Assembly (NCBI RefSeq): GCF_904426505.1
Contig: NZ_CAJGBN010000001.1
Span: forward strand, 496,001-560,000
Source: Rubrivivax sp. A210
GTDB taxonomy: Bacteria > Pseudomonadota > Gammaproteobacteria > Burkholderiales > Burkholderiaceae_C
Direction of reading: 5' to 3'
DNA length: 64,000 nt
The notes under the pieces were generated by a model, which worked only from the letters and a program-made list of their open reading frames with translations, was not told where the DNA came from and did not search any database. The position numbers and the translations under genes were made by a program. Numbering within the stretch: position 1 is the stretch's first letter; every line of letters begins with the position of its first letter. Positions 18,882 through 27,944 of the stretch are shown here, one piece after another.

Positions 18882-18897
18882 CCGCACTTTAGTGCGG
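18882..18897. terminator. Hairpin after the MalT-like gene, possible terminator
   Basis: CCGCACT-TT-AGTGCGG is a perfect 7-bp stem with a 2-base loop, 22 bases after the stop codon. It is partly exclusive with an upstream GGTTC-CGCA-GAACC stem. There is no T-run, so intrinsic termination is uncertain. Confidence 0.35.
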
Positions 18898-18988
18898 CGA
18901 CAGGGCGAGGTACGGCGGCCGACACTGCCTGCCAGGCGGTCGACATCGGGTTGGCGCCACGGTCCACCTCCGCTCTTGCCCCTTCGTC

Positions 18989-19633
18989 ATGTCGCCTTTG
19001 CCCCGTCCTAGCTGGAAGCTGCTGAGCTCGCTCTGGATGCTGAGCCTCGTGCCCGTGATCGCCGGCGCGGTGCGTCTGTCGGGGCTGGCGGGGGGCGCGA
19101 ATGGCGGCGGCGTCACACCCGAGAACGCGCGCTTCATGGCGAACCCGGCGCCGGTGGTCTTGCACGTCCTGTGCGCCAGCTTGTTCTGCGTGCTGGGCGC
19201 GCTTCAGTTCGATGCAGCGCTTCGGCAACGCTTCCCGCGCCTGCATCGCATCAACTGCAGGGTGGCCGCGCCCTGCGGCATCGTGGCGGCGTTGGCGGGT
19301 TTGTGGATGACGGCCGCGTACGCCATTCCTGCTGAGCTGCAAGGCCCGCTGCTGTACAGCGTCCGCATGGCAGTCGGGCTGGCCATGGCGCTGGCCGTCA
19401 CACTGTCGGTCCATGCCGTGCTTCAACGCCGTATCGACCAGCACAAGGCCTGGATGGTCCGCGCCTATGCGCTGGGGCAAGGCGCCGGTACGCAGGTGCT
19501 GATCTTGTTGCCGGTGACCTTGATGGCCGGCGCGCCGACTTTCATCTTCCGTGATGTCCTCATGGCTTCGGCCTGGGGACTGAACGTGGTCTTCGCCGAA
19601 TGGGTCATTCGACGCCGGCTGCCCTCCACCTGA
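18989..19633 (+). CDS. DUF2306-type integral membrane protein
   Basis: This 214-residue protein has about six hydrophobic segments and conserved His residues typical of DUF2306: VVLHVLCASLFCVLGALQF near 50 and RLHRINCRVAAPCGIVAALAGLWM near 80-105. LSVHAVLQRRIDQHKAWMVRAYALGQGAGTQV near 150 has the H-x-x-W-M-x-R-x-Y motif shared with YoaK/DUF2306 proteins. The function is unknown; a heme- or quinone-related role has been guessed for relatives, but nothing here proves it. A lipoprotein gene follows after 20 bp, so they may be co-transcribed. Confidence 0.75.
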   Translation: MSPLPRPSWKLLSSLWMLSLVPVIAGAVRLSGLAGGANGGGVTPENARFMANPAPVVLHVLCASLFCVLGALQFDAALRQRFPRLHRINCRVAAPCGIVAALAGLWMTAAYAIPAELQGPLLYSVRMAVGLAMALAVTLSVHAVLQRRIDQHKAWMVRAYALGQGAGTQVLILLPVTLMAGAPTFIFRDVLMASAWGLNVVFAEWVIRRRLPST

Positions 19634-19653
19634 TTTCACCAAGAGAGATTCCC

Positions 19654-20091
19654 ATGCGCAATTTGCTTCTTCCCCTTGCTGCCGTCCCGCTGAGTGTGTT
19701 GCTCTGTTCCTGTGGGTTCATGACTCCCGCTCAACAGTACGCAGGAGAGCGAAAGGTGATGTCGGAGATTGCAGTGATTCAGAGCTACCACGGCAGCCCA
19801 ATGGGGGACGAGTACCACGCCACGATTTCGGGCTACTCCTCCAAGCCCGAAACGGGCCCGTCCGTGGTCAAGCGCTTCGGTCTTCCGGGCTTCACCGACT
19901 ATCCGCGTGAGATTCAGCTGAACCCGGGGCTCTATGCCCTCGAGCTGTACTGCTTCAAGTCGCTGACCAAGCCCACCTTTCGGCCCACGCTGGAGATCTC
20001 TGTGAAGGCGGGCTACGCCTACACGGTGAAGTGTGACGCTACAGGGGGCAACGCCGCCGTCTTCGTCAGCCAGGAAACGCGGATGCTTTAA
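19654..20091 (+). CDS. Small lipoprotein of unknown function
   Basis: This 145-residue protein has a signal peptide ending in a lipobox (LLCSC, lipidated Cys20), so it should be anchored in the inner or outer membrane. AAGAGAG precedes the ATG at a good distance. The mature part (YSSKPETGPSVV, GLYALELYCFKSLTKPTFRPT, GYAYTVKCDATG) resembles small beta-rich periplasmic lipoproteins, but I do not recognise a family. It is 20 bp downstream of the DUF2306 gene and likely in one unit with it. Confidence 0.75.
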   Translation: MRNLLLPLAAVPLSVLLCSCGFMTPAQQYAGERKVMSEIAVIQSYHGSPMGDEYHATISGYSSKPETGPSVVKRFGLPGFTDYPREIQLNPGLYALELYCFKSLTKPTFRPTLEISVKAGYAYTVKCDATGGNAAVFVSQETRML

Positions 20092-20283
20092 CCCTCGACT
20101 TTGCGGTCGTTTCTGACCCCCGTCATTCACTGATCGGGGTGCCTGTCGGGCGGGCCGCCGCGCATCGATCCCACCTGTTTCTTCCATGGCCCCCAACGGT
20201 GGCCAGCCCCCTGGCGTGGGCTCTCCGCGGTGCCCGGCCCCAAGAACTCGCCCTCATTCCACATCACCTCAAAGGAGTTCTCC

Positions 20284-20904
20284 ATGAACAGATTTCGCTA
20301 CCTCATTGCGGCCACGGCCGTCGCCTCGCTCGCCGCATGCAGCACGGTCTTGCCCACCGCCCACAGCGGCTTCCTCAGCGACTACACAGCGCTGGCCGGG
20401 GGGCCGGATGCAGGCGCCGCAAGCCGGGCTTCGGCAGACCGCATCGACCCCGCCCACGTGACGGTGGATGCCGTGGCCTGGCGCGTGACGGGCAGCGCCG
20501 ACATCAGCACTGAAGAGCGCGAGGCCTTGCTGGCCCTGCTGCGCAGTGAACTCCAGCAACGCGTGCAGGCGCTGCCCGCCCAGCCGCAGGGCCGCCCGGC
20601 CGTACTGCGCGCCGCGATCACCCGCGTTGAGACCGTCTCCCCGCTGCTCAACACCCTGAGTTCGCTGGTGCTGACCATCCCGCTGGAGCGTGGGGGCGCG
20701 GCGATGGAGATCGAAGCCGTCGACCCGCAGACCGGGCGACAGCTTGCGGCCTTGACGCCGGGCTGGCGCGCACCAGTGACGGAACTGATGGTTCGTTTCA
20801 GCAAGCTGGCAGCGGCCGAAGTTGCCATTCGCAAGGCTGCCGCCGACTTTGTGCTGCTGCTGCAAGTCGCGCCCGATGCCGGGAAGCAGACCGCACTGCG
20901 CTGA
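20284..20904 (+). CDS. DUF3313-like lipoprotein
   Basis: This is a 206-residue lipoprotein with the signal MNRFRYLIAATAVASLAACS (lipobox LAAC, Cys19). The early mature motif HSGFLSDYTAL is the start of DUF3313 proteins, which occur near porin and transport genes and whose function is unknown. AAAGGAG lies 6 bases before the ATG at 20284. It follows the previous lipoprotein with a 190-bp spacer, so it may have its own promoter. Confidence 0.8.
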   Translation: MNRFRYLIAATAVASLAACSTVLPTAHSGFLSDYTALAGGPDAGAASRASADRIDPAHVTVDAVAWRVTGSADISTEEREALLALLRSELQQRVQALPAQPQGRPAVLRAAITRVETVSPLLNTLSSLVLTIPLERGGAAMEIEAVDPQTGRQLAALTPGWRAPVTELMVRFSKLAAAEVAIRKAAADFVLLLQVAPDAGKQTALR

Positions 20905-21044
20905 GGCCTGCTCAGGTAGCCCTGCAGCCGGCGACCGCTGGCGGTCGTCTCGCGCTTCGCTGCTCTGCCTTCGTCGCGTGGCGCTATTGCCATTCCGCAG
21001 TCTGGTCTGACACTCGAACACAACCCAACGAATTGGAGCACCCC

Positions 21045-22079
21045 ATGCCTCGCCTTTTTCAGCGCATCCTGGCCTCGCTGGCCACGCTGCTCATCGCAGC
21101 ACACGCGGACGCCTTCGAGGCCGGCTGGATGCAGATCCAGACCGCTGGTGCGACACCAGACGCCCCCAAGACGACGGTCGCTCTGTACTACCCGACGCTG
21201 GCCGCGCCGCGAGTCGTCGCCATGGGGCCGTTCTCGGTTGACGCTGCCATCGGCGGCAAACCCGTCGACAAGGTCAAGGCACTGATCCTGCTCAGTCATG
21301 GAATCAGCGGCACAGAGCTCGGGCACAGCACGCTGGCGCAAGCACTTGCCCGCAACGGCTATCTGGTCGCCGCGCTCCGTCATCCCGGCGACAACTACCA
21401 GGATCGGTCACTGCTGGAGAAGGGCCCCGAGCGCTACTTCGACGAGCGGCCGCGCCAAGCCTCCCGCGTCATCGACGCGATCCTGGCCGACCCGACTTGG
21501 AAGGCCCGCATTGCGGCCGACAGCCAGGGGCCTCTCGTGGGTGCGCTTGGACATTCGGCCGGCGGCTACACGGTGCTGGCGCTGGCAGGAGCCAAGCCTG
21601 ACTTGTCCCGGATGAAGAAGCACTGCCAGGCCGAAGCATCCGAAGACCCGATCTTCTGCAGTCTGGCTCGCCCGGGTGAAGCGACGCCGCCGCCGCCCGT
21701 GGCCACGACCTCTCCCTCTCTCCTGCCTTCGCTGAAGGACGAGCGCGTTCGCGCGATCGTTGCGATGGCCCCGACAGGTGTGCTGCTCACCGCCGAATCG
21801 CTCGCTGCGGTTCGCTCGGCGACCATGATCTACGAGGCCGAACTCGATCGATTCCTGGTGCCGCGATTTCATGCTGAGTGGGTAGCGAGCAATCTGCCCG
21901 CAGCGAACCTGCATCGGGTGCCCAACGCCTGGCACTTCGCCTTCATGAATGCGCCCAGCATGCCCATCCCCAGCCACGACGGCGACGTCGCCGCGAACCC
22001 GCCGGGTTTCGATCGCACTGCGTTCCTGAATCAGCTCGCCGTCGAAATCACGGCCTTCTTCGGCAAGACCCTTCTTTAG
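21045..22079 (+). CDS. Secreted alpha/beta hydrolase (dienelactone / PAF-acetylhydrolase-like)
   Basis: This is a periplasmic or secreted serine hydrolase of 344 residues. It has a signal peptide (up to about AAHADA), an oxyanion-loop LLSHGISGTE, the nucleophile elbow GHSAGGYTV (Ser in G-x-S-x-G) and a late His in NAWHFAF; an acidic residue in IYEAELD is a candidate third member. The long lid-like insert (about 185-230) with a Pro stretch is typical of the PAF-acetylhydrolase-like group. GGAG 6 bases before the ATG decides the start. The substrate is unknown. Confidence 0.85.
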   Translation: MPRLFQRILASLATLLIAAHADAFEAGWMQIQTAGATPDAPKTTVALYYPTLAAPRVVAMGPFSVDAAIGGKPVDKVKALILLSHGISGTELGHSTLAQALARNGYLVAALRHPGDNYQDRSLLEKGPERYFDERPRQASRVIDAILADPTWKARIAADSQGPLVGALGHSAGGYTVLALAGAKPDLSRMKKHCQAEASEDPIFCSLARPGEATPPPPVATTSPSLLPSLKDERVRAIVAMAPTGVLLTAESLAAVRSATMIYEAELDRFLVPRFHAEWVASNLPAANLHRVPNAWHFAFMNAPSMPIPSHDGDVAANPPGFDRTAFLNQLAVEITAFFGKTLL

Positions 22080-22105
22080 CCCGATCGTTGGACGTCGCAA
22101 GCACC

Positions 22106-22624
22106 ATGTCAGCCATCCACCCGTGTGAAGTCCCGTTGAACACAATGCTCCGAAGCTACAAAGACGGGCCGGGCTACGCCGACTGCTACGTCACCGAAGT
22201 TCAGGGCGCGATCACGCAGGAATTCTTCATCGAGGCGCTTTACACGTCGCCTTTGTTCAAAGTGGAGAGAACAATTCTCAAATACCTTGCCTCAAGACCC
22301 GCAACCGATGCTGAGGCAAAGCAGCTTGCGGCAGGCAAGGCTACCAAGTTCTCAGCGTGGCGCATCGAGCAGCAGTCGCCCTCAGAGCTGCTTCTTGCAG
22401 ACTTCACTGGTCGCACAAGGTCATGGCTCATGGCAACACCAGGCACAGGATCAGCGACTGCGCCCAGTACGTTTCTCTACTTCGGCTCCGCGGTAGTGCC
22501 GCGCACGAGCCACGGCGCCATGAACCCAAGCATGGGTTGGCCATTCCACGCCCTGTCCGGCTTCCATCGCCTCTATTCACGGCTGCTTCTTTCAGCGGCA
22601 AGCCGGAGAGTTGCCTCGGCATAG
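22106..22624 (+). CDS. Conserved hypothetical protein, DUF2867-like
   Basis: This 172-residue cytosolic protein has recognisable blocks: GYADCYVTEVQG, IEALYTSPLFKVERTILKYL, LLADFTGRTRSWLM, FGSAVVPR and a C-terminal WPFHALSGFHRLYSRLLL. These resemble a widespread uncharacterised family whose members often start a little before YADC. There is no strong ribosome site before the ATG at 22106, and no catalytic motif is evident. The upstream hydrolase ends 26 bp earlier, so co-transcription is likely. Confidence 0.65.
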   Translation: MSAIHPCEVPLNTMLRSYKDGPGYADCYVTEVQGAITQEFFIEALYTSPLFKVERTILKYLASRPATDAEAKQLAAGKATKFSAWRIEQQSPSELLLADFTGRTRSWLMATPGTGSATAPSTFLYFGSAVVPRTSHGAMNPSMGWPFHALSGFHRLYSRLLLSAASRRVASA

Positions 22625-22749
22625 CAAAACGTCGCATGGTGGCAAAAGGTGTCGAAGTGGATGCCCGCGCACTGGGACGTCGATGGCTTGGACGTCATGA
22701 CCTGGCAAGCCTCCCTCATCATGTGGAACAGCGCCAACGGGTACTCAAC

Positions 22750-24159
22750 TCAGGGAGTCGCCTGCACTGAATTCAGGAAGCGCCTGAATTCCGCCGATTG
22801 GTCCAGGCCGCGTCGGGCTGCCAGGCGCAGCAAGCTGCGGGCTTCTTCGGAGATTCGAAATGCGGTCGGGATCTCGAGCACCTGCGTACGCAGTGTCGAG
22901 TCATCCAGATCAGTCAGCTTGATCTCGATCGAAAAGATGTCGGCCTGCGATTCCGCGGCCCATCGGGGATCCGACCGCAGTTCCTTGCGCCACTGCTCGA
23001 CCGCGTCGCTCAACACGAGCGATGTCTCCTTGGAAAAGCGCCCGAGGCCACCAAAGATCATCGCGCCCAGCGCGTCCGCCATACCCGGCACCGCGCCGCT
23101 GCGGTCGATGGGCAAACCATCATTGCTCTCCGAGTTCACCGAGATCAAGACAATGCGCCTGGGTACCGGGGTCGATGGCGACTGTCCAAGTCCGAGCATG
23201 GACATCACGGCGCCGACGCCCCCGGCCTTGGCCACATAGTCGGTGAGCCGGCGCGTTCCCAAGTTGTCCGACAGACCGCCGTCGACAAGATGGATGAAGG
23301 GGCGCCGACCGCCGGCCATCGATTCGAACTCGCCTTTGACAAGTCTCACCCGCGCCGAGTCAGCCTCCGCCGCGCTGCCGCCGGGCCCTGTTCGCGGCCG
23401 CTGGGCGCAGCCCTCGCTGTGGTTCTGCAAGGTGAGCGGACTGAAGAGCACCGGCACGGCGCTCGAGGAGGCGACTGCGATTGCCAGCGGCACGTGGTCA
23501 ATCGATGAACACAGCAGCGCCAAACGATCGGACGTGAAGTTGAACTCGGCGCCGGTGGACAAGTCGGTGGCGCCGATAATCAGGTAAGGCCGGCCCTTGA
23601 GTTGCGACAGCTGCCCGAACGTGGTGGCCTTGAACAACGTGTCGTCCAGTTCGTCGGCCAGCACGTGCCCCCGCCCGTACCAGGGCGAGCTCAAGCGGTA
23701 CAGGTTGCGTGGCGACAGCGCGGCACTGACCAGACGACCCTGGAAGTCGACGTCCAGAAAGTCGGCCGGAAATCGTCTCAGGTGCTCGCGTGCGCCGTGC
23801 AGCGCCAGATGTGCCGCCGTCACGCTGCCGCCGGAGACACCGGTCACCATGTCGATCTCGCGCGTCAGCGTTGTCTCCTGTCCTCGCCATACGAAAGGTG
23901 CGGCGTCGAGTTCGCTCAGTACCGCGTGTGCGAAGGAGGCCGCTCTGGAGCCGCCACCGGAGAAGTTGGCCACCACCAGCACATCCGGCAGGCGGCTGCT
24001 GTCGAACAGCTGCGCCAGTCCGTCGTACTGCACCGTCTCCTGCACCGCCAAGGCCGCATTGGACCAAGGTCGGGTGCTGGCGCAGCCTGCCGTGCCGAGC
24101 GCGATGCACAGGGTGGCGACAAACAAGGCGCAGCGCCGCAACAGCATCCTGTCGTTCAT
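22750..24159 (-). CDS. Patatin-like phospholipase, lipoprotein
   Basis: This 469-residue protein has a lipoprotein signal (lipobox TAGC). Its patatin domain shows the oxyanion loop FSGGGSRAAS (D/S-G-G-G-x-R type), the nucleophile GVSGGS (G-x-S-x-G) and the catalytic Asp in LVDGGLSDN (D-G-G). These form the Ser-Asp dyad of patatin lipid acyl hydrolases. A membrane-anchored envelope location is expected. The ATG at 24159 (MNDRMLL) has AAGGAA upstream and gives a standard signal peptide. It points toward the preceding hydrolase region (convergent). Confidence 0.88.
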   Translation of the reverse strand: MNDRMLLRRCALFVATLCIALGTAGCASTRPWSNAALAVQETVQYDGLAQLFDSSRLPDVLVVANFSGGGSRAASFAHAVLSELDAAPFVWRGQETTLTREIDMVTGVSGGSVTAAHLALHGAREHLRRFPADFLDVDFQGRLVSAALSPRNLYRLSSPWYGRGHVLADELDDTLFKATTFGQLSQLKGRPYLIIGATDLSTGAEFNFTSDRLALLCSSIDHVPLAIAVASSSAVPVLFSPLTLQNHSEGCAQRPRTGPGGSAAEADSARVRLVKGEFESMAGGRRPFIHLVDGGLSDNLGTRRLTDYVAKAGGVGAVMSMLGLGQSPSTPVPRRIVLISVNSESNDGLPIDRSGAVPGMADALGAMIFGGLGRFSKETSLVLSDAVEQWRKELRSDPRWAAESQADIFSIEIKLTDLDDSTLRTQVLEIPTAFRISEEARSLLRLAARRGLDQSAEFRRFLNSVQATP

Positions 24160-24231
24160 GGCAGAGCGTTCCTTGGGCAGTGGTGAGGTGTGCGGGTACC
24201 AAGGTCTTGTTGGCACAGGATTGCCTGACGC

Positions 24232-25704
24232 TCATTGCAGCGGGTACTGGAACTTGTCCGTGTAGTCGTCCAGTACCTTGGCAACCTGGAGCAAGCGCCG
24301 GTCACTGTAGCGCTTGCCGGCCACCTGGAGGTTTACGGGAAGACCGGATGGGCCCAAGCCGATGGGCATGGAAACCACCGGGCTGTTGGTGGTTGAGAAG
24401 ACGGTCGTGTACGCCTGGGTGGCGAGGTAGTAGTGGATGTCCGCACCATCCACTTGCAACGGCTTGCTGTAGATCTTGAAATCGCCAAGCTTCTTGCTGT
24501 GCGCATGGTGCTTGAACGCGGTGGTCGCGCTGACAGGGCACAGCCACGCGTCGTAATCCGAGAGAAAGTTGTCCATCTTGGTGATGTACTGGCTTTGCAG
24601 CTCAAAGGCCTGCATCAGCTTCTTCACCGAAGTCGGGCCCACAATCTTTCGCTGCATCGGAAGGTTCTTCAGCGTGCCTTTCGAGAACAGATGACCGATG
24701 GCGCGCATCAAATTCGACATGTCGTAATTGCCTTGTGCCCCCACGAAACTACCCCAGGTTTCCCAGATTTCGTTGTAGTCCATTCCTTGCGGTTCAACCT
24801 TGTGGACGGTGGCACCCGCTTGAGCCAGTTTCTTCACAAAGGCATGCAGCTTGTCCTTGATCTCGGCACTCACTGGAACCCCACCAAAGTCATCGGCCCA
24901 TGCAATCTTGAGTTTGGAGATGTCGACGTTTCCGCCCATGTCAGCCAGCAGCGGCGCGACATTTCTGTCATGGGATGTCGGTTGTGTGAACACGTCCAAC
25001 GCCAGCGCCAGATCATCGATCGAACGCGCCAGCGGCCCGGCAACGGCCAGCGTGCGGTAGCCATTGATCTCGCCGGGGAGCGGGACGACGTGTCCTTCAA
25101 ACGACACCACGCCATGCGTCGGCTTCAATCCATAGACGCCGCAAAAGCCGGCAGGAAGACGAATCGAGCCCGCCAGATCACTGCCCAGTGACAACGAGGT
25201 CATGCCCGTTGCCAGTGCAGTCGCGCATCCACCGCTGGAGCCACCCGGCGTGCGAGTGACGTCCCACGGATTGTTGGTCCTGCCGAAGATGGGATTGTCC
25301 GTTTGCATGTCCATCGCCAGGGTGGGTGTATTGGTCCTGCCAATGACGATGGCGCCAGCCTCTTTCAAGAGCGCGACCGCCACCGCATCGGTATCGGGGA
25401 TGTGGTCCTTGAGCGGCAGGTAACCCGCCGTCGTGCGCGAGCCCTTGACGCGATAGGTGTCCTTGATCGTGATCGGAACCCCATGCAGGGGGCCGCATGG
25501 TTTGCCTTCGGCCCTGGAACGATCTGCCTGGTCTGCTTGAGCAAGTGCTTCTGCCTCGTTGAGCGTCACGATGGCGTTGTAAGCGGAGTTGTGTTTCTTG
25601 ATTTGCGAGAAATAGGCCTCGGCAGTTTGACGAGAGGTCACTTCTCCAGTGCGAAGCATGGCGGCCAGTTGGCTGGCTGAAAGAAAGTTGAGAGATGGTT
25701 TCAT
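24232..25704 (-). CDS. Amidase-signature family hydrolase
   Basis: This 490-residue amidase-signature enzyme hydrolyses an amide to acid and ammonia. The catalytic Ser-cisSer-Lys triad is visible: Lys in ITIKDTY (about 80), cis-Ser in TPGGSSGG (about 155) and nucleophile Ser in LGSDLAGSIRLPAG. It lacks a signal peptide. GGAG lies 5 bases before the ATG. It ends 73 bp before the patatin gene on the same strand and may share its transcript. The natural substrate cannot be told. Confidence 0.92.
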   Translation of the reverse strand: MKPSLNFLSASQLAAMLRTGEVTSRQTAEAYFSQIKKHNSAYNAIVTLNEAEALAQADQADRSRAEGKPCGPLHGVPITIKDTYRVKGSRTTAGYLPLKDHIPDTDAVAVALLKEAGAIVIGRTNTPTLAMDMQTDNPIFGRTNNPWDVTRTPGGSSGGCATALATGMTSLSLGSDLAGSIRLPAGFCGVYGLKPTHGVVSFEGHVVPLPGEINGYRTLAVAGPLARSIDDLALALDVFTQPTSHDRNVAPLLADMGGNVDISKLKIAWADDFGGVPVSAEIKDKLHAFVKKLAQAGATVHKVEPQGMDYNEIWETWGSFVGAQGNYDMSNLMRAIGHLFSKGTLKNLPMQRKIVGPTSVKKLMQAFELQSQYITKMDNFLSDYDAWLCPVSATTAFKHHAHSKKLGDFKIYSKPLQVDGADIHYYLATQAYTTVFSTTNSPVVSMPIGLGPSGLPVNLQVAGKRYSDRRLLQVAKVLDDYTDKFQYPLQ

Positions 25705-25765
25705 GAATGCTCCGTTTGAGCTGAAAGTAGCGTTACTGCCGGCGGCACGGATCGATGGGAGTCGT

Positions 25766-26518
25766 TCATGATCGATTCGTCCATGCTGGGGTCGGCAACC
25801 CCAGCTCGGGCGGGCTCGTCCGGTGTCGCACCAGAGCCACCCCGAGCACCAGCATCCAGATCGGCAGCACGACGTTGTTGAGCGCTGCGATCGGCTCGAC
25901 CCAGCCGGTCACGTTGCGCAGCATGGCCAACCAGCCCAGCAGGCTGGCCGACGCGCCGGCCACCAGCAGCCAGCGCCGTGCAGGTGCCGCCGCGCGGGTG
26001 AGCACGATGGCAGCGCACAGGAAAAACGAGTTCAGGAACAGCTCGCCCAGAAGCTCGCCGATGAAGTTGCCCAGGTAGCTGTTGGACGCGTCGAAGACCG
26101 CGGTGATGGCCTCGCGCGCGGCGGGCGATGCATCAGCGTAGGCGAGTGCAAGTTGCCAGTGCAGGCTGGGCCAGCGCAGCAGGCCCGCCATCATGGCGGC
26201 GGCACTCAGCAAAGCCAGGATCAAGGTCGCCCTGGCCGCCAGCGGCGTGGCATGGCGCCCGGCGGCGTAGATGCCGATGGCCGTGGGCAAGAGCAGCAAC
26301 GGGATCAACCCGTACAGCACCCAGACCGCGCGGCCCCCTGGCCCCAGCGTCAGCAGCCGCGGCAAGACCTGCGCAGCTGGCAGGTCCAGCACATCGGGGT
26401 AGCCGAAGGTGCGCGCCAGCTCCACGAAGACGGCGGAGAACAGCAGCGTCGCGGCGATCAGCGAACCACCGCCCATCACCGTCGCTGCACGCGAAAACTT
26501 GGTTGACTCACGACTCAC
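25766..26518 (-). CDS. DUF4386-family membrane protein
   Basis: This 250-residue protein has about six to seven transmembrane helices, with the DUF4386 pattern: an early GGSLIAATLLFSAVFVEL helix, a Tyr/Arg-containing loop, NSYLGNFIGELLGELF in the middle and a late LPIWMLVLGVAL helix. I start it at the GTG at 26518 because AAGGAG precedes it at a normal distance. An AraC-type regulator is transcribed divergently 127 bp away, a common pairing for DUF4386 genes. The function is unknown. Confidence 0.8.
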   Translation of the reverse strand: MSRESTKFSRAATVMGGGSLIAATLLFSAVFVELARTFGYPDVLDLPAAQVLPRLLTLGPGGRAVWVLYGLIPLLLLPTAIGIYAAGRHATPLAARATLILALLSAAAMMAGLLRWPSLHWQLALAYADASPAAREAITAVFDASNSYLGNFIGELLGELFLNSFFLCAAIVLTRAAAPARRWLLVAGASASLLGWLAMLRNVTGWVEPIAALNNVVLPIWMLVLGVALVRHRTSPPELGLPTPAWTNRS

Positions 26519-26645
26519 CCTAAACTCCTTCGGACACCCTGAGCGGCGTGGCAGAAGTGTGGAGTTGGCCGGTCCGATCAAGAATGACGGGACGCGCCAC
26601 CCGCTTGACCCGGCGCGCCAGATTCCTTGCCTGAATGGAGCCCCG

Positions 26646-27659
26646 ATGCGCGAGGCCACGATTGCGACGTCGCTGTTGATTGACTTTCTCGGTTTCCTCG
26701 GCCGTCGCGGCCTGGCTGCCGAAACGGTCTGTCGAGCGGCGCAGATCGACCCCGCTTGGGTCGACGAGCCCAATTCACGTGTCCCCGCCGCGGCGATGGA
26801 ACGGCTGTGGGCCGCGGCGGAGCGACTCACCGGCGACGCCGACCTGGGCCTGCACAGTGCGGAGTCCTACAACCCCGGTGCGTTGAGCATCGTCGGCTAC
26901 GTGATCCTCAGCTGTCGAACGGCTGGTGAGGCGCTGGAGCGCCTTGCACGTTATGCGCCGCTGCTGAACGAGGGTCTGCAGGTCAGGGTCGAACACAAGC
27001 AGGACACGACGATCTGCCGGTTCGGCGCGGCGGACGACCTCGACAGCTATCTGCGCCGCTCGCCGCGTCAGGCCATCGAGACCTTGGCTGCCGGCATCGT
27101 GCTCACGCTCGGGCGGCTGGCGACGCGGCCTCCGGTGCCGATCGCCGTGAGCTTCCAGCATGCCGCGCCTGCGTCCATCGTCGAACATGCGCGGCTGTTT
27201 GGCCCCGTGGTCCGTTTCGATCAGCCCGACAACGCCGTCGTGTATGCCACTTCGGCGTTGGCAGCAGGCATGCTGTCAGCCGATCCGGCGCTGCTGGAGG
27301 TGTTTGAGGGCGACGCCCGGCGGCGCCTCGAACAACTCAAGTCACATGGTGCAGTGAGTGGCCGGGTGCAAAGCATCGTCGGTGCGCGCCTGAAGGGCGA
27401 AGTGCCCAGCCTGGCCGTCATTGCCTCGGAACTGGCGATGAGTGAACGATCGGTTCAGCGCAGCCTCACCGAGGAGTCCACCTCCTACCGGGAAATCGTC
27501 GACGATGTCCGCAAGGACCTGGCGCTGTCTCACCTGTCGCGGCCTGGCGCCACAGCCGCCGACGTGGCGTTCCTGCTCGGGTTCTCTGAACCCAGCGCAT
27601 TCACCCGCGCGTTCCGCCGTTGGACCGGGTCATCGCCCTCCCAGTTCAGGTGCGCCTGA
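26646..27659 (+). CDS. AraC-family regulator with Arabinose_bd-type domain
   Basis: This 337-residue regulator has an N-terminal sensor (about 20-200) with the Arabinose_bd pattern (NPGALSIVGYVILSCRTAGEALERL). Its C-terminal double helix-turn-helix is ELAMSERSVQRSLTEESTSYREIVDDVR, then DVAFLLGFSEPSAFTRAFRRWTGSSPSQFR, the second of these being the AraC signature. GGAG 5 bases before the ATG sets the start. It is divergent from the DUF4386 gene, its likely target. The ligand is unknown; relatives often respond to lipids or small organic acids. Confidence 0.9.
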   Translation: MREATIATSLLIDFLGFLGRRGLAAETVCRAAQIDPAWVDEPNSRVPAAAMERLWAAAERLTGDADLGLHSAESYNPGALSIVGYVILSCRTAGEALERLARYAPLLNEGLQVRVEHKQDTTICRFGAADDLDSYLRRSPRQAIETLAAGIVLTLGRLATRPPVPIAVSFQHAAPASIVEHARLFGPVVRFDQPDNAVVYATSALAAGMLSADPALLEVFEGDARRRLEQLKSHGAVSGRVQSIVGARLKGEVPSLAVIASELAMSERSVQRSLTEESTSYREIVDDVRKDLALSHLSRPGATAADVAFLLGFSEPSAFTRAFRRWTGSSPSQFRCA

Positions 27660-27944
27660 GGCCACGATTCAGTACGAAGATCTGCTTTGACACCCAGCGG
27701 ACGCAGGTGATGGCGGTGCCGGTTGCGCGGCACGTTGTGACGCAGAACAGGCTTTCTCAGCTGCCGAGCTCAAGCGGCCCGCGCCCGCTTCGGCTTGCCC
27801 TGAACCTGATCGCCGTGGCTTTGTACTCCTGGCCGTTATGGCAAGACTTGCATAACGGCCACGGTCGCCGACGGTAGGGGCGGCCAGTCGGGTGATGGCT
27901 TGCCAAGTCGGCATTGCGGCGATGCGGCGGGCGCATGAGTGCCT
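27660..27944. other. Convergent intergenic region holding a large cruciform
   Basis: There is no supportable gene between the convergent araC-type and lysR-type genes. The main structure is the 32-bp palindrome at 27830-27861; the outer sequence (CCGTGGC/GGCCACGG) adds a weaker second pairing. Confidence 0.5.
27830..27861. repeat. 32-bp near-perfect palindrome
   Basis: The arms TGGCCGTTATG and CATAACGGCCA are perfectly complementary. The inner bases continue as CAAG/CTTG with one bulged G, so almost the whole 32 bp can pair. It lies between converging genes and has no T-run. A bidirectional terminator, a recombination site or a protein-binding site are all possible. Confidence 0.6.

Noticed and set aside
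18680-19642. Minus-strand frame across the end of the MalT-like gene and the DUF2306 gene
   Set aside because: Shadow frame; the plus-strand DUF2306 protein has transmembrane helices and conserved His blocks.
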